Below, piece after piece: positions 6,401 through 14,726 of a stretch of 22,490 nt of DNA (the stretch's first letter is position 1; each line of letters starts with the position of its first letter). Source of the DNA: an uncultured Collinsella sp. (GTDB lineage Bacteria > Actinomycetota > Coriobacteriia > Coriobacteriales > Coriobacteriaceae); contig UQUG01000028.1 of NCBI GenBank assembly GCA_900544205.1, forward strand, positions 1-22,490, in the 5' to 3' direction. The notes under the pieces were generated by a model. It was not told the origin of the DNA, did not search any database, and saw nothing but the letters and a program-made list of their open reading frames with translations. The position numbers and the translations under genes were made by a program.

Positions 6401-8257
6401 CTACTCCTCGCCCTCGAGCTTTTCGCTCGCCTCGAGCCACGCCATCTCCAGCTCGTCCATGGCGGCGTGAGCCTCGTCGATCTTTGCCTGCTGCTCGCCG
6501 AGCGCCGTGTAGTTGGTGGGATCGACCTGGGCCATGGCGGCCTCGGCCTCCTCCACGCGGGCGCGCTGCGTCTCCATCTTGCGCTCGAGCGAGCTCACCT
6601 CGCGGCGGAGCTTCTGACGCTCGGCGTTGGAAAGGCCGTTGGGCTGACCGCTCGACTTGGGCTTGTCGGCAGCAGCCGCCGCACCGGTGTCGAACGTGCC
6701 GGTCTTAGCGCTCGGCGCGCCCACGGGCTCGCCCTCGGCGGTAGCGTTGCACAGGCGCAGGTACTGGTCCACGCCGCCGGGCATATGCGTCAGATGGCCA
6801 TCGAGCAGTGCCCACTGTTGGTCGGTCACGCGCTCCATCAAAAAGCGATCGTGTGTCACCAGGATCAGCGTGCCGGGCCAGCCGTCCAGCAGGTCCTCGA
6901 CAATCGCGAGCATGTCGGTATCCAGGTCGTTGCCCGGCTCGTCCAGGATGAGCACGTTGGGCTCGTCCAGAATCGTCAGCAACAGCGACAGGCGACGGCG
7001 CTGGCCGCCCGAAAGATCGCCGATGCGGCTCCAGAGCTGCTGCGTCGTAAAGCCCAGACGCTCGCAGAGCTTCTCGGGCGAAGTCTCCTTGCCGTCGATG
7101 ACGTAGTACTTCTTATAGTTGCCGAGCACCTCGCGGATCGTGTCGCCCATGTAGGGTTCGAGCTCCTCGAGCTGCTGCGACAGCACGCCAAAGCGCACTG
7201 TCTGGCCAATCTTCACGCGGCCGCGCGTGGGTTCAATCTTGCCCTGGATCACGTCAAGCAGTGTGGACTTGCCGGCGCCGTTCTCGCCCAGCAGGCCATA
7301 GCGGTCGCCCGCACCAATGAGCCAGGTCACGTCAGAGAGCACCTGCTTGGGCGCGCCATCGGTATCCGCATAGCCAGCGTCCACGTCGACCACATCGATA
7401 ACCTGCTTGCCCAGGCGGCTCACGGCTAGGCGCTTGAGCTCCAGCTCGTCACGCACGGGAGGCACGTCGGCGATGAGCTCGCGGGCGGCATCCACGCGAA
7501 ACTTGGGCTTGGTGGAGCGCGCCTGGGCACCGCGGCTCAGCCACGCGAGCTCCTTGCGCGCCATGTTGCGACGACGCTCCTCGGTGACGGCGGCCATGCG
7601 GTCGCGCTCCACGCGCTGCAGGATATATGCGGAGTAACCGCCCTCGAAGGGATCGACCTGGCCGTCGTGGACCTCCCACATACTGGTGCAGACCTCGTCC
7701 AAGAACCAGCGGTCGTGCGTGACCACGAGCATCGCGCCCTGGCCGCGCTGCCAGCGGGCCTTTAAGTGACGCGCGAGCCAGTTGATGGTGCGCATGTCCA
7801 GGTGGTTGGTGGGCTCGTCGAGCATAAGCACGTCGTAATCGCCGATTAGCAGGCGCGCGAGGTCCACGCGACGGCGCTGGCCGCCCGAAAGCTCGCCCAC
7901 CGTGCCCTCCCAGGGCACATCGCTAATAAGGCCGGCCAGGATCTGACGCGTGCGCGGGCTCGAGGCCCACTCATACTTGGGCGTGTCGCCCACGACGGCA
8001 TGATGCACGGTGTCGGTATCGACCAGGTTGTCCTTTTGGCCGAGCAATCCGATCGTGGTGTCGCGGCGGTGCGTCACGCGGCCGTCGTCGGGCTCCAGCG
8101 TGCCGGCGAGCACGCTCAGCAGCGTCGACTTGCCGTCGCCGTTTTTACCGACGATACCAATACGGTCGCCCTCGTCCACGCCGAGCGTCACGTTATCGAA
8201 AATATGCTTGGTGGGAAACTCTAGGCTGACGGAATCGCATCCCAAAAGAATCGCCAT
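6401..8257 (-). CDS. uup: ABC-F family ATPase, Uup type
   Basis: This 618-residue soluble protein has two ABC ATPase domains and no membrane segments. ABC-F proteins act on ribosomes; Uup has also been linked to tolerance of replication or ribosome-assembly defects. Domain 1 has Walker A GKNGDGKST (37-45), LSGGQ (123-127) and LDEPTNHLD (146-154). Domain 2 has GENGAGKST (324-332), LSGGQ (415-419) and LDEPGNDLD (438-446). An interdomain linker rich in Arg and Lys lies near 215-260. The C-terminal tail (about 545-610) is a charged coiled coil (AERQKLRREVSSLERKMETQ), the feature that points to Uup among ABC-F proteins. Start at 8257 is chosen for AAGGAG 9 bp upstream. Antibiotic-resistance ABC-F proteins usually lack this tail. 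Confidence 0.88.
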   Translation of the reverse strand: MAILLGCDSVSLEFPTKHIFDNVTLGVDEGDRIGIVGKNGDGKSTLLSVLAGTLEPDDGRVTHRRDTTIGLLGQKDNLVDTDTVHHAVVGDTPKYEWASSPRTRQILAGLISDVPWEGTVGELSGGQRRRVDLARLLIGDYDVLMLDEPTNHLDMRTINWLARHLKARWQRGQGAMLVVTHDRWFLDEVCTSMWEVHDGQVDPFEGGYSAYILQRVERDRMAAVTEERRRNMARKELAWLSRGAQARSTKPKFRVDAARELIADVPPVRDELELKRLAVSRLGKQVIDVVDVDAGYADTDGAPKQVLSDVTWLIGAGDRYGLLGENGAGKSTLLDVIQGKIEPTRGRVKIGQTVRFGVLSQQLEELEPYMGDTIREVLGNYKKYYVIDGKETSPEKLCERLGFTTQQLWSRIGDLSGGQRRRLSLLLTILDEPNVLILDEPGNDLDTDMLAIVEDLLDGWPGTLILVTHDRFLMERVTDQQWALLDGHLTHMPGGVDQYLRLCNATAEGEPVGAPSAKTGTFDTGAAAAADKPKSSGQPNGLSNAERQKLRREVSSLERKMETQRARVEEAEAAMAQVDPTNYTALGEQQAKIDEAHAAMDELEMAWLEASEKLEGEE

Positions 8258-8317
8258 ATGCCCTGCTCCTTCGTAGAAATTCAACGTTGTCCATGATAGC
8301 AGCGAGCCTCACCCCAA

Positions 8318-8352
8318 ACCACCACGAAGGTGCCTGTCCCCTTTGTGGTGGT
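8318..8352. repeat. Short palindromic element upstream of the ABC-F gene
   Basis: ACCACCAC (8318-8325) pairs with GTGGTGGT (8345-8352), with an inner AAGG/CCTT pairing around TGCCTGTC. It lies between the ABC-F start and the pstB terminator and resembles REP-type palindromes. Function unknown. Confidence 0.5.
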
Positions 8353-8368
8353 CGTTTCGGTCGCAGAG

Positions 8369-8407
8369 CAAAAAGGCGGGCCATCTCCCGCAAGAGATGA
8401 CCCGCCT
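8369..8407 (-). terminator. Rho-independent terminator of the pst operon
   Basis: On the minus strand GAGATG-x-CCCGCC pairs over 13 of 14 positions (8374-8387 with 8394-8407, loop 6 nt) and runs into TTTTTGC. It lies about 55 bp past the pstB stop. A second small palindrome (CCGCGGC/GCCGCGG, about 8419-8445) lies between. Confidence 0.75.
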
Positions 8408-8462
8408 CTCCAATCAGTCCCGCGGCAACCGTGGCCGCCGCGGGCCTCAAGCATGTCCCGGA

Positions 8463-9335
8463 CTAGGAGAACATGCCGGTGAGGTAATCATTCAGCCGCT
8501 TATCCTTGGGCCGTTGAAAAATCTCGTCGGTCTCGTCGTACTCGACCATATCGCCCATGTAGAAGAACGCCGTGCGGTTGGACACACGCGACGCCTGTTC
8601 CATGTTGTGCGTCACGATGACGATGGCGCGGTCGGCAACGATCGATGACATGAGGTCCTCGATCGCCAGCGTCGAGATGGGGTCGAGCGCCGAGCAGGGC
8701 TCGTCAAACAGGATCACGTCGGGGTTGAGCGCCAGCGTGCGCGCGATGCACAGACGCTGCTGCTGGCCGCCCGAAAGCGCGTAGGCGCTCTTGTCGAGCT
8801 TGTCCTTGACCTCGTCCCACAACGCCGCACCACGCAGGCTTTCCTCGACCATACGATCGAGCTCGTCGCGGTCGGTGATGCCGTGGCGCTTGGGCGCAAA
8901 CGTGATGTTGTCGCGAATGGACTTGCGGAAAGGGTTGGGCTGCTGAAACACCATGCCAATGGACCGACGCAGCTCGTAGGTGTTCTCGGCCTTGATGTTC
9001 ACGTTGCGCCCGCGGTAGTTGATCTCGCCCTCCACGCGGCAGCCGCGGATCTCGCGATTCATAAGGTTGAGGCTACGCAAGAAGGTCGACTTGCCGCAGC
9101 CCGAAGGCCCAATGAGCGCCGTGATCTCGCCCTTGTGAAAGTCGAGCGACGTATTGTGCAGGGCATGGTGGTCGCCATAGTACACGTTGACGTCCTTGGT
9201 GGAGAGCACGACCTCGTCGCTCACGGCCTTGCCGCTCACGCGCACGCGCTTCTCGCTCTCCCCCACGCTCGACAGGAAGTCCTGGGTCTCGGACGTGGCC
9301 GCTTCGGTTGCGGGCGTTGCATTTATCTCGCTCAT
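8463..9335 (-). CDS. pstB: Phosphate ABC transporter ATP-binding protein PstB
   Basis: This 290-residue ATPase powers phosphate import through PstC/PstA. It has Walker A GPSGCGKST (76-84), the Q-loop FQQPNPF (130-136), ABC signature ALSGGQQQR (about 186-194) and Walker B ILFDEPCSALDPIST (208-222). The Pst-specific forms FRKSIRDN and CSALDPIST identify the subfamily. An N-terminal extension of about 40 residues (Ser/Glu/Thr-rich) precedes the ABC core. The start overlaps the pstA stop by 4 bp (ATGA), implying translational coupling. No phoU follows. Confidence 0.96.
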   Translation of the reverse strand: MSEINATPATEAATSETQDFLSSVGESEKRVRVSGKAVSDEVVLSTKDVNVYYGDHHALHNTSLDFHKGEITALIGPSGCGKSTFLRSLNLMNREIRGCRVEGEINYRGRNVNIKAENTYELRRSIGMVFQQPNPFRKSIRDNITFAPKRHGITDRDELDRMVEESLRGAALWDEVKDKLDKSAYALSGGQQQRLCIARTLALNPDVILFDEPCSALDPISTLAIEDLMSSIVADRAIVIVTHNMEQASRVSNRTAFFYMGDMVEYDETDEIFQRPKDKRLNDYLTGMFS

Positions 9336-10258
9336 TCGGCCGTCATCTTCCTTGCCAATTGCTTGCCCACGATACGGGCGACTACGTTAAACAGCAGCAC
9401 GCAGATCATCAGCAGCGCCGCGGTGCCCCAGACGATCTGCTGGGCCTCGGGGCTGCCCTCGCCGTAAATCTTGTAGATGTGCACGGCGAGTGACTCACCG
9501 GGACGGAACACGTTCCAGGCGCAGGTGGGGCTCGACAGGTTAAAGCTCAAGAAGTTCAGACGCACCGGCGAGCTCATGCCCGAGGTAAAGAGCAGCGCCG
9601 CGGCCTCGCCAAACACGCGGCCGGCCGAAAGCACGATGCCGGTCACGATGGCGGGCATGGCCTCGGGGATCAGGATGTGCAGCGTGGCTTCCCAGCGAGT
9701 AAGGCCCATGGCCAGGCACGCATCGCGCTGGGCCTGCGGCACGTCCTCGAGCGCCTGCTGGATCACGCGCACCAGGATGGGGATGTTGAACATGGTGAGC
9801 GCGACGGCACCGGAAATGATGGAGTACTTCCAGCCCAGCTGCACCGAGAACACCAGAAAGCCGAACATGCCGACGACGATGGAAGGCAGCGAGGACAGCG
9901 TCTCGATGGCGGTAGAGGCGATGTCGCGGATAGGGCCGTTCGGCGCGTACTCAACCAGGAAGACCGCTCCGCCCAGACTGATGGGCACCGAGATGACCAG
10001 GGTGATCAACAGCAGATAGAACGAGTCGAACAGCTGGTAGAACACGCCGCCCTGCGTTCCGTTGGCGCGCGACGGCTCCGTGAGAAAGCCCGGCTGGAAC
10101 AGCGTCGAGATGCCCTCGAACAGGATATAGGCCACCATGGAGACGACGATGAGCATGACGATGGCGACGATCGCCGTCAACACGCCCGTGGCGAAGCGGT
10201 CCTGCTTTTGGACACGCCCGAGCCTCGCCTCGTCGATGTGGATACGCGTGCTAGCCAC
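9332..10258 (-). CDS. pstA: Phosphate ABC transporter permease PstA
   Basis: This 308-residue inner-membrane permease has about six hydrophobic segments, first at TGVLTAIVAIVMLIVVSMVA (residues 25-44). The permease loop near ALEDVPQAQRDACLAMGLTRW carries the A-x-x-L-G-x-x-x-W coupling motif that contacts PstB. It has the PstA-type start region with IDEARLGRV and a periplasmic loop FLTEPSRANGTQGG. It overlaps pstC by 8 bp and pstB by 4 bp. Confidence 0.95.
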   Translation of the reverse strand: MASTRIHIDEARLGRVQKQDRFATGVLTAIVAIVMLIVVSMVAYILFEGISTLFQPGFLTEPSRANGTQGGVFYQLFDSFYLLLITLVISVPISLGGAVFLVEYAPNGPIRDIASTAIETLSSLPSIVVGMFGFLVFSVQLGWKYSIISGAVALTMFNIPILVRVIQQALEDVPQAQRDACLAMGLTRWEATLHILIPEAMPAIVTGIVLSAGRVFGEAAALLFTSGMSSPVRLNFLSFNLSSPTCAWNVFRPGESLAVHIYKIYGEGSPEAQQIVWGTAALLMICVLLFNVVARIVGKQLARKMTAE

Positions 10259-11159
10259 GAGCCTTCGCCCCCTTGCGGCCGATAAGGTGGATGATCAGGA
10301 TGAAGATGAGGCTCATGCTCATCAGCAGCAGACCGAGCGCCCACAGAACATCGTCCTGGGCCGAGCCCTCGGCATAGACCGCCATAGACGTGGTGAGCGT
10401 GGTGGTGATGGTGGACGCCGGCGACAGCAGTGACGTCGGCATGGCCTCGATACCGCCGATAACCATGCGCACGGCAAGCGTTTCGCCAAAGGCGCGGGTC
10501 ATACCAAGGATGACCGCGGTCATGAGCGACGGCATGGCGCTCTTGAGCACCACGTGCCAGATGGTCTGCCAGCGGGTATAGCCCAGCGCGAGCGAGCCCT
10601 GTCGGTAGCTGTCGGGCACGGCGCGCAGGCCATCGACCGAAAGCGTGGTCATGGTCGGCAGGATCATGACGGCCAGCACGATGGCGCCGGGCAAGATGCC
10701 CAGGCCCGTGCTCACGTGGAAAACGCTCTTCATAAGGCCGACGACAACGTGAAAGCCGATCAGGCCAAAGACGACCGAGGGAATGCCAGTCAAAAGCTCA
10801 ATAAGCGGCTGAAAGACCTTGGAGCCAAACTTAGGCCGAATCTCGACCGCAAAGATGGCAGAGCCGATGGCGATGGGCAGCGCGATGAGCGTGGAGAGCA
10901 CCATGACCGCAAACGAGGTGACGATCAGGGGCAGGGCGCCGGTGTAGGGCAGGCCGTTTTTGGCCGTGTTGGCCAGGTCCCACTTGGTGCCGGTGAAGAA
11001 CTCGACGACCGAGACGCCGTCCTTGATAAAAGCCGAGAGGCCCTTTTGGGCGACCATAAAGATGAGCGCGGCAACGACAAGCGTCACGAGCGCAACGCAC
11101 GCGCCCGTGACGCCCAGGCCCACGTTCTCAAGGTCGCGCTTTGGCAGCTGTTTTGCCAT
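10251..11159 (-). CDS. pstC: Phosphate ABC transporter permease PstC
   Basis: This 302-residue permease pairs with PstA to form the phosphate channel. It has an N-terminal membrane segment (about 14-36), a periplasmic stretch with FFTGTKWD (typical of PstC) and GALPLIVTS, then the core permease domain with the coupling loop AVPDSYRQGSLALGYTRW. The ribosome binding site GGAAAGG is well placed. It lies 24 bp after pstS and its 3' end overlaps pstA. Confidence 0.95.
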   Translation of the reverse strand: MAKQLPKRDLENVGLGVTGACVALVTLVVAALIFMVAQKGLSAFIKDGVSVVEFFTGTKWDLANTAKNGLPYTGALPLIVTSFAVMVLSTLIALPIAIGSAIFAVEIRPKFGSKVFQPLIELLTGIPSVVFGLIGFHVVVGLMKSVFHVSTGLGILPGAIVLAVMILPTMTTLSVDGLRAVPDSYRQGSLALGYTRWQTIWHVVLKSAMPSLMTAVILGMTRAFGETLAVRMVIGGIEAMPTSLLSPASTITTTLTTSMAVYAEGSAQDDVLWALGLLLMSMSLIFILIIHLIGRKGAKARG

Positions 11160-11183
11160 TGCAAACCTTTCCGGGGCGATTAC

Positions 11184-12122
11184 TTATTTAGCGGAGACCT
11201 TGCCGCTGGCGTCCTTGACGACCTTCATGGCAGAGACGGGGATGAAGCCCTGCTCCTCGACGAGCTTGCCCTGGACGTCGTCGGAGAGCATAAACTCCAG
11301 GAAGGCCTTGGTGGCCTCGTCGGCGTCCTTGGAGCAGTACATGTGCTCGGTCGCCCAGATCTTGAAGGAGTCGTCGGTGACGTTCTTGCTCTTGGGCTCG
11401 ACGCCCTCGACCTTGATGGCGTTGAACTTGGAGTCATCGAAGTGCGAGAAGTCGAGGTAGGAGATGGCGTTGTCGGTACTGCCCATCTGAGTCTGGACAT
11501 CGCCGGACTTGTCGAGCTCGGCGTCGCCCTTAAAGTCGACGGCCTCGTCGCCAAAAACGGCGGCCTCGAAGGTGGCACGGGTGCCGGAGCCAGCCTTGCG
11601 GTTGAGAACGACGATCTTGACGTCGTCGCCGCCGACCTCCTTCCAGTTGGTGATCTGGCCGGAGAAGATACCCTTGAGCTGCTCGAGGGACAGGTCGTCG
11701 ACCGTCACGTTCTTGGAGACGACGGGACCCATGCCAACGACGGCGACCTCGTGGTCGACGAGATTCTTGACCTGGTCGGCCTCGAGCTTGGTCTCGGCGA
11801 AGACGTCGGAGTTACCGATGGTGACGGTGCCAGCGGCGACAGCGGTCAGACCCTTGCCCGAACCGTTGCCCGAGCCGGAGATGGAGACGTCGGGGTTGGC
11901 ATCCATGAACTTCTCGGCAGCAGCCTCGACGAGAGCCTGGAACGAGGAGGCACCGTCGTAGGTCACCTCGCCGGAGACGGACTCGGCAGCGGCGGCGCTA
12001 CCCTTGTCGGCGGCACCGGAGGCACCTGAGCCGCCGCACCCAACGAGACCGAGACCGACGATGCTGGCAAGACCACCAGCGAGGCCGAGGAACTGACGAC
12101 GAGAATAAGCCTGATCGAGCAT
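11184..12122 (-). CDS. pstS: Phosphate-binding lipoprotein PstS with a Tat-type signal
   Basis: This 312-residue surface lipoprotein captures phosphate for PstCAB. The signal peptide begins YSRRQFLGLAGG, a good twin-arginine motif (S-R-R-x-F-L), and ends in a lipobox LVGC, so it is probably exported folded by Tat and then lipidated. Mature-domain motifs include SGSGNGSGKGLTAV and GSGTRATFEA, which form the phosphate site in PstS proteins. Start at 12122 is chosen for AAGGGAG upstream; longer starts would push the Arg pair away from the N-terminus. It is first in pstSCAB. Known pst operons respond to phosphate starvation; I could not identify a Pho box upstream. Confidence 0.94.
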   Translation of the reverse strand: MLDQAYSRRQFLGLAGGLASIVGLGLVGCGGSGASGAADKGSAAAAESVSGEVTYDGASSFQALVEAAAEKFMDANPDVSISGSGNGSGKGLTAVAAGTVTIGNSDVFAETKLEADQVKNLVDHEVAVVGMGPVVSKNVTVDDLSLEQLKGIFSGQITNWKEVGGDDVKIVVLNRKAGSGTRATFEAAVFGDEAVDFKGDAELDKSGDVQTQMGSTDNAISYLDFSHFDDSKFNAIKVEGVEPKSKNVTDDSFKIWATEHMYCSKDADEATKAFLEFMLSDDVQGKLVEEQGFIPVSAMKVVKDASGKVSAK

Positions 12123-12325
12123 GATCTCCCTTTCATACATGCGACTCGCGGGCACCCTGCCCGCTTTGCTGTTTGGAAAGATACGGCCTCGATCGGGCGA
12201 CGACCGCCTTATCTGCGGTTTCTTACGGCCATTTGATAGACCCTTACCGCAAGCGCGGCCCAGCCTTTACAAACGGATAACAATCCAGCGCCGAACATGG
12301 CGCACCTTTTACACCAATAAAAACA

Positions 12326-12395
12326 AAGTTGCGGTGAAACAGTTCCTGCTTGGCCATCAAATGGCCCATTCTAGGAACTATTCCAACGCAACTTA
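12326..12395. repeat. REP-like palindromic element, copy A
   Basis: A 70-bp hairpin whose outer arms start AAGTTGCGGTG and end CGCAACTT. It shares these ends with copies B and C, but its middle differs: AGTTCCT pairs with AGGAACT, and TGGCCAT-CAA-ATGGCCA forms the tip. Read on the minus strand it is followed by TTTGTTTTTATT, so it can serve as a Rho-independent terminator for the M20 peptidase gene that ends at 12416. The rest of 12123-12415 must hold the pst promoter, but I see no convincing boxes. Confidence 0.75.
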
Positions 12396-12415
12396 GATTG
12401 GGAAACCGCGAAACC

Positions 12416-13852
12416 CTAAAGCTCTAATTCATTCAAACGGAGGATCGCAACAATATAGATCTTGAGTGCTTGCTTGAGCTGCTCTTCGTTGGCGCACTCG
12501 TTGGGACCGTGCATCTGGCCGCCCCATGTGGGCAGCTCCAGGCCGGTCTCCTCGGGGCCAAACGACACGGCGCGGGCAAAGTTGCGCGCGTACGTGCCGC
12601 CGCCCATGGCAAAAGGCTCGGCGTGCTTGCCCGTAAACTCGTTATAGGTATTGATAAGCGCCTTCACGGCCGGATCGTCGGCAGACACCGAGAACGGCAC
12701 CTTTGCATGACCCAGGCGACACGTCACGTCAAAGCGCCCCACGAGCGGCTCGAGCTGCTCGCGGATGGTATCGGCGCTCGTGCTATCAGGGAAACGCACG
12801 TCGATGACCTGCTCGATATGGCCATCCACCACGCGGATGACGCCGGGGTTGCAGGTGAGCGGGCCAAACGCCGGGCTCGTCGCGTCGATACCCAGGCCGC
12901 GACCATAGGCGTCCGCATGCACAAAGGCCAAAAACTTGACAAACTCGTGCTCGGCAGGCGTCAGCAGGCGCTCGCCGCGGGCACCAAACGCGTCCTCGGC
13001 CTCGCGCAGATACGACACGATCAGGCCGACGGCATTGATCGTCCCCTCGGGCATCGAGGCGTGACCGCCAATACCGTGGGCGAAAATCTGCACATGACCA
13101 TTGTCGAGAGCCGTGATCTCCAGGCGGTCAGCATTCTCGACCGGCGCCGGCAGCTCATCGGCGGCAATCGCGAGCTCGCAGATGGACTGCGACGGAATGG
13201 CATTGCTCGCCTCGGCGCCGCTCCACGACACGATGCGCCCGCCGTCGATCTTGGAACTCACGAACGTCGCCCCAAACTGGCCCTTCTCGGCATTGCAGAC
13301 CGGGAACTCGGCATCGGGCGTAAACAAAAAGTCGGGGTCTGCGTGGTTCTCCAGATAATGGTGAACGTCGGACATGCCCACTTCCTCATCGCAGCCCAGC
13401 AGCGCGCGGAAGGTGTAGCGCGGAACAATGCCGTGCTTGAACAGGTACGCGCCGGCATAAAGCGACAGCACTGCCGGGCCCTTGTCGTCGATCACGCCGC
13501 GACCGAGCAACCAGCCCTCGCGACGCTCCATCGCGAACGGATCGGTGTTCCAGCCAGGGCCGGCGGGAACCACGTCCACGTGGCAGATAGTCGCGAGCTG
13601 CTTGTCGCCGCGGCCCGGGATATCGGCGATTCCCACATAGCCCTCGTCGTCGCTCGTCTGATAGCCGAGCTTCTGCGCGATGCCGAGCGCGCAATCGAGC
13701 GCGTCACGGACCGGGCGGCCAAACGGCGCGCCGGGCTCCGCATCGGCAGAAACTGCCACGGAAGGATAACTCACCAGCTGCTCGATATCAGCGACGACAT
13801 CCTCCCAGACCTCGTCGACATACTCAGCGACGCTCTGCTCCACCTGATTCAT
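12416..13852 (-). CDS. M20 family dipeptidase (PepV/Sapep type)
   Basis: This 478-residue cytosolic zinc metallopeptidase probably cleaves dipeptides. The two-zinc site can be read: His91 and Asp93 in CHVDVVP, bridging Asp near 122 in GRGVIDDKGP, the general base and ligand pair Glu156-Glu157 in GCDEEVG, Asp180 in TPDAEFP, and His near 448 in GQMHGPNE. A dimerisation-type lid domain sits between (about 195-390). The NAEKGQFGA and PDAEFP forms are typical of PepV/Sapep. Start at 13852 is chosen for GAGGAGG upstream; the frame runs further 5' into the neighbouring HAD gene, which is artefactual. It lies 55 bp after the HAD gene on the same strand, so they may be co-transcribed. Confidence 0.92.
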   Translation of the reverse strand: MNQVEQSVAEYVDEVWEDVVADIEQLVSYPSVAVSADAEPGAPFGRPVRDALDCALGIAQKLGYQTSDDEGYVGIADIPGRGDKQLATICHVDVVPAGPGWNTDPFAMERREGWLLGRGVIDDKGPAVLSLYAGAYLFKHGIVPRYTFRALLGCDEEVGMSDVHHYLENHADPDFLFTPDAEFPVCNAEKGQFGATFVSSKIDGGRIVSWSGAEASNAIPSQSICELAIAADELPAPVENADRLEITALDNGHVQIFAHGIGGHASMPEGTINAVGLIVSYLREAEDAFGARGERLLTPAEHEFVKFLAFVHADAYGRGLGIDATSPAFGPLTCNPGVIRVVDGHIEQVIDVRFPDSTSADTIREQLEPLVGRFDVTCRLGHAKVPFSVSADDPAVKALINTYNEFTGKHAEPFAMGGGTYARNFARAVSFGPEETGLELPTWGGQMHGPNECANEEQLKQALKIYIVAILRLNELEL

Positions 13853-13907
13853 GGACGACCTCCTCACCAATGAGTGACGGGTACGCCCGCCCCTCACATT
13901 ACGTCTA

Positions 13908-14570
13908 TTAGATAGCGAAAAGTTTAGCAAGCTCGGCCACCGAGTGCACCACTGCATCGGCACCCGCCGCCTCGTGCTCGCCCGGCGCTGCCGCGCCCGA
14001 ATAGATGCCGATGCACGGCACGCCCATCGCGTGTGCGCCCTCCACATCGTTAAAGCGATCGCCGATCATCACGGCATCGCCCGCCGTCGCGCCGAGCGCC
14101 GCCAGGGCATCGCGAACCGAATCGGCCTTGGTCTCGCGTCCCTGCGGCGGATTCATGCCAACCACCGCCTCAAACTGCGAAAGCCCCAGCTCGCCCACCA
14201 TGTCAATGCACTTTGCCTCCATGCGTGACGTCGCCACGACCAAGCGATGCCCCTGCGCGACAAGGCCATCGAGCAGCTCGGGGATTCCATCGAACACGGG
14301 ATACTCTTCCGGTCCCAGCTCATCAAAAAAGGCACGGTACTCGTCAGCCACCACAAGCGACTCCTCGCGGGAGAAGCCATAAAAGTCGTGAAAGCTCTTC
14401 CACAGGGGCGGCCCGATCATGCGGCGCAGGTCACCCATCTGCGCCTCCGAAAACCCGCGCGCGGCCAACGTCTTGCGCGTCGAGCTCATCACCGCCCGGC
14501 CCGTATCGGCCACCGTGCCGTCAAAATCGAACAGCACAACCGGCCGCCTGTATATCTCCAACGCCTCCAT
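13908..14570 (-). CDS. HAD-IA family hydrolase, phosphoglycolate phosphatase-like
   Basis: This 220-residue cytosolic phosphatase has motif I LFDFDGTVADT (Asp15, Asp17), a helical C1 cap, motif II VATSR, a motif III Lys in RETKADS and motif IV MIGDRFNDVEGA. It resembles Gph/PpaX-type enzymes, but the true substrate (phosphoglycolate, a nucleotide or pyrophosphate) cannot be told. Start at 14570 is chosen because GAGGA lies 6 bp upstream; the alternative ATG two codons earlier would have no spacing to that site. It is the first gene of a minus-strand pair with the M20 peptidase and is divergent from degV. Confidence 0.9.
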   Translation of the reverse strand: MEALEIYRRPVVLFDFDGTVADTGRAVMSSTRKTLAARGFSEAQMGDLRRMIGPPLWKSFHDFYGFSREESLVVADEYRAFFDELGPEEYPVFDGIPELLDGLVAQGHRLVVATSRMEAKCIDMVGELGLSQFEAVVGMNPPQGRETKADSVRDALAALGATAGDAVMIGDRFNDVEGAHAMGVPCIGIYSGAAAPGEHEAAGADAVVHSVAELAKLFAI

Positions 14571-14663
14571 CGGCATTCCTCTTCCCCAGTTGATGATTTC
14601 CACACCGACACTTCAAACTGTTGACTATTCAACAATTGAACCTAGAAATGTGGAACGACTCCA

Positions 14664-14669
14664 CTATAC
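14664..14669 (+). promoter_or_regulatory. Possible -10 box for the DegV gene
   Basis: TATACT lies 58 bp before the DegV start, after a small inverted repeat GTGGA-ACGAC-TCCAC. The best upstream -35-like hexamers (TTGAAC, TTGACT) are not at 17-bp spacing, so the assignment is tentative. Confidence 0.3.
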
Positions 14670-14726
14670 TTGTCGCACTTTGCTCTCAGAAGGCGGCGCG
14701 CAAGCGCCCCAATGAAAGGTGCAATT

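Noticed and set aside
9477..12029. Long plus-strand open frames opposite the pst genes
   Set aside because: They are antisense shadows of pstA, pstC and pstS created by GC-rich codon bias; the minus-strand genes have clear motifs.
12470..13873. 467-codon plus-strand frame opposite the M20 peptidase
   Set aside because: It is the antisense shadow of a gene with a complete zinc-peptidase site.
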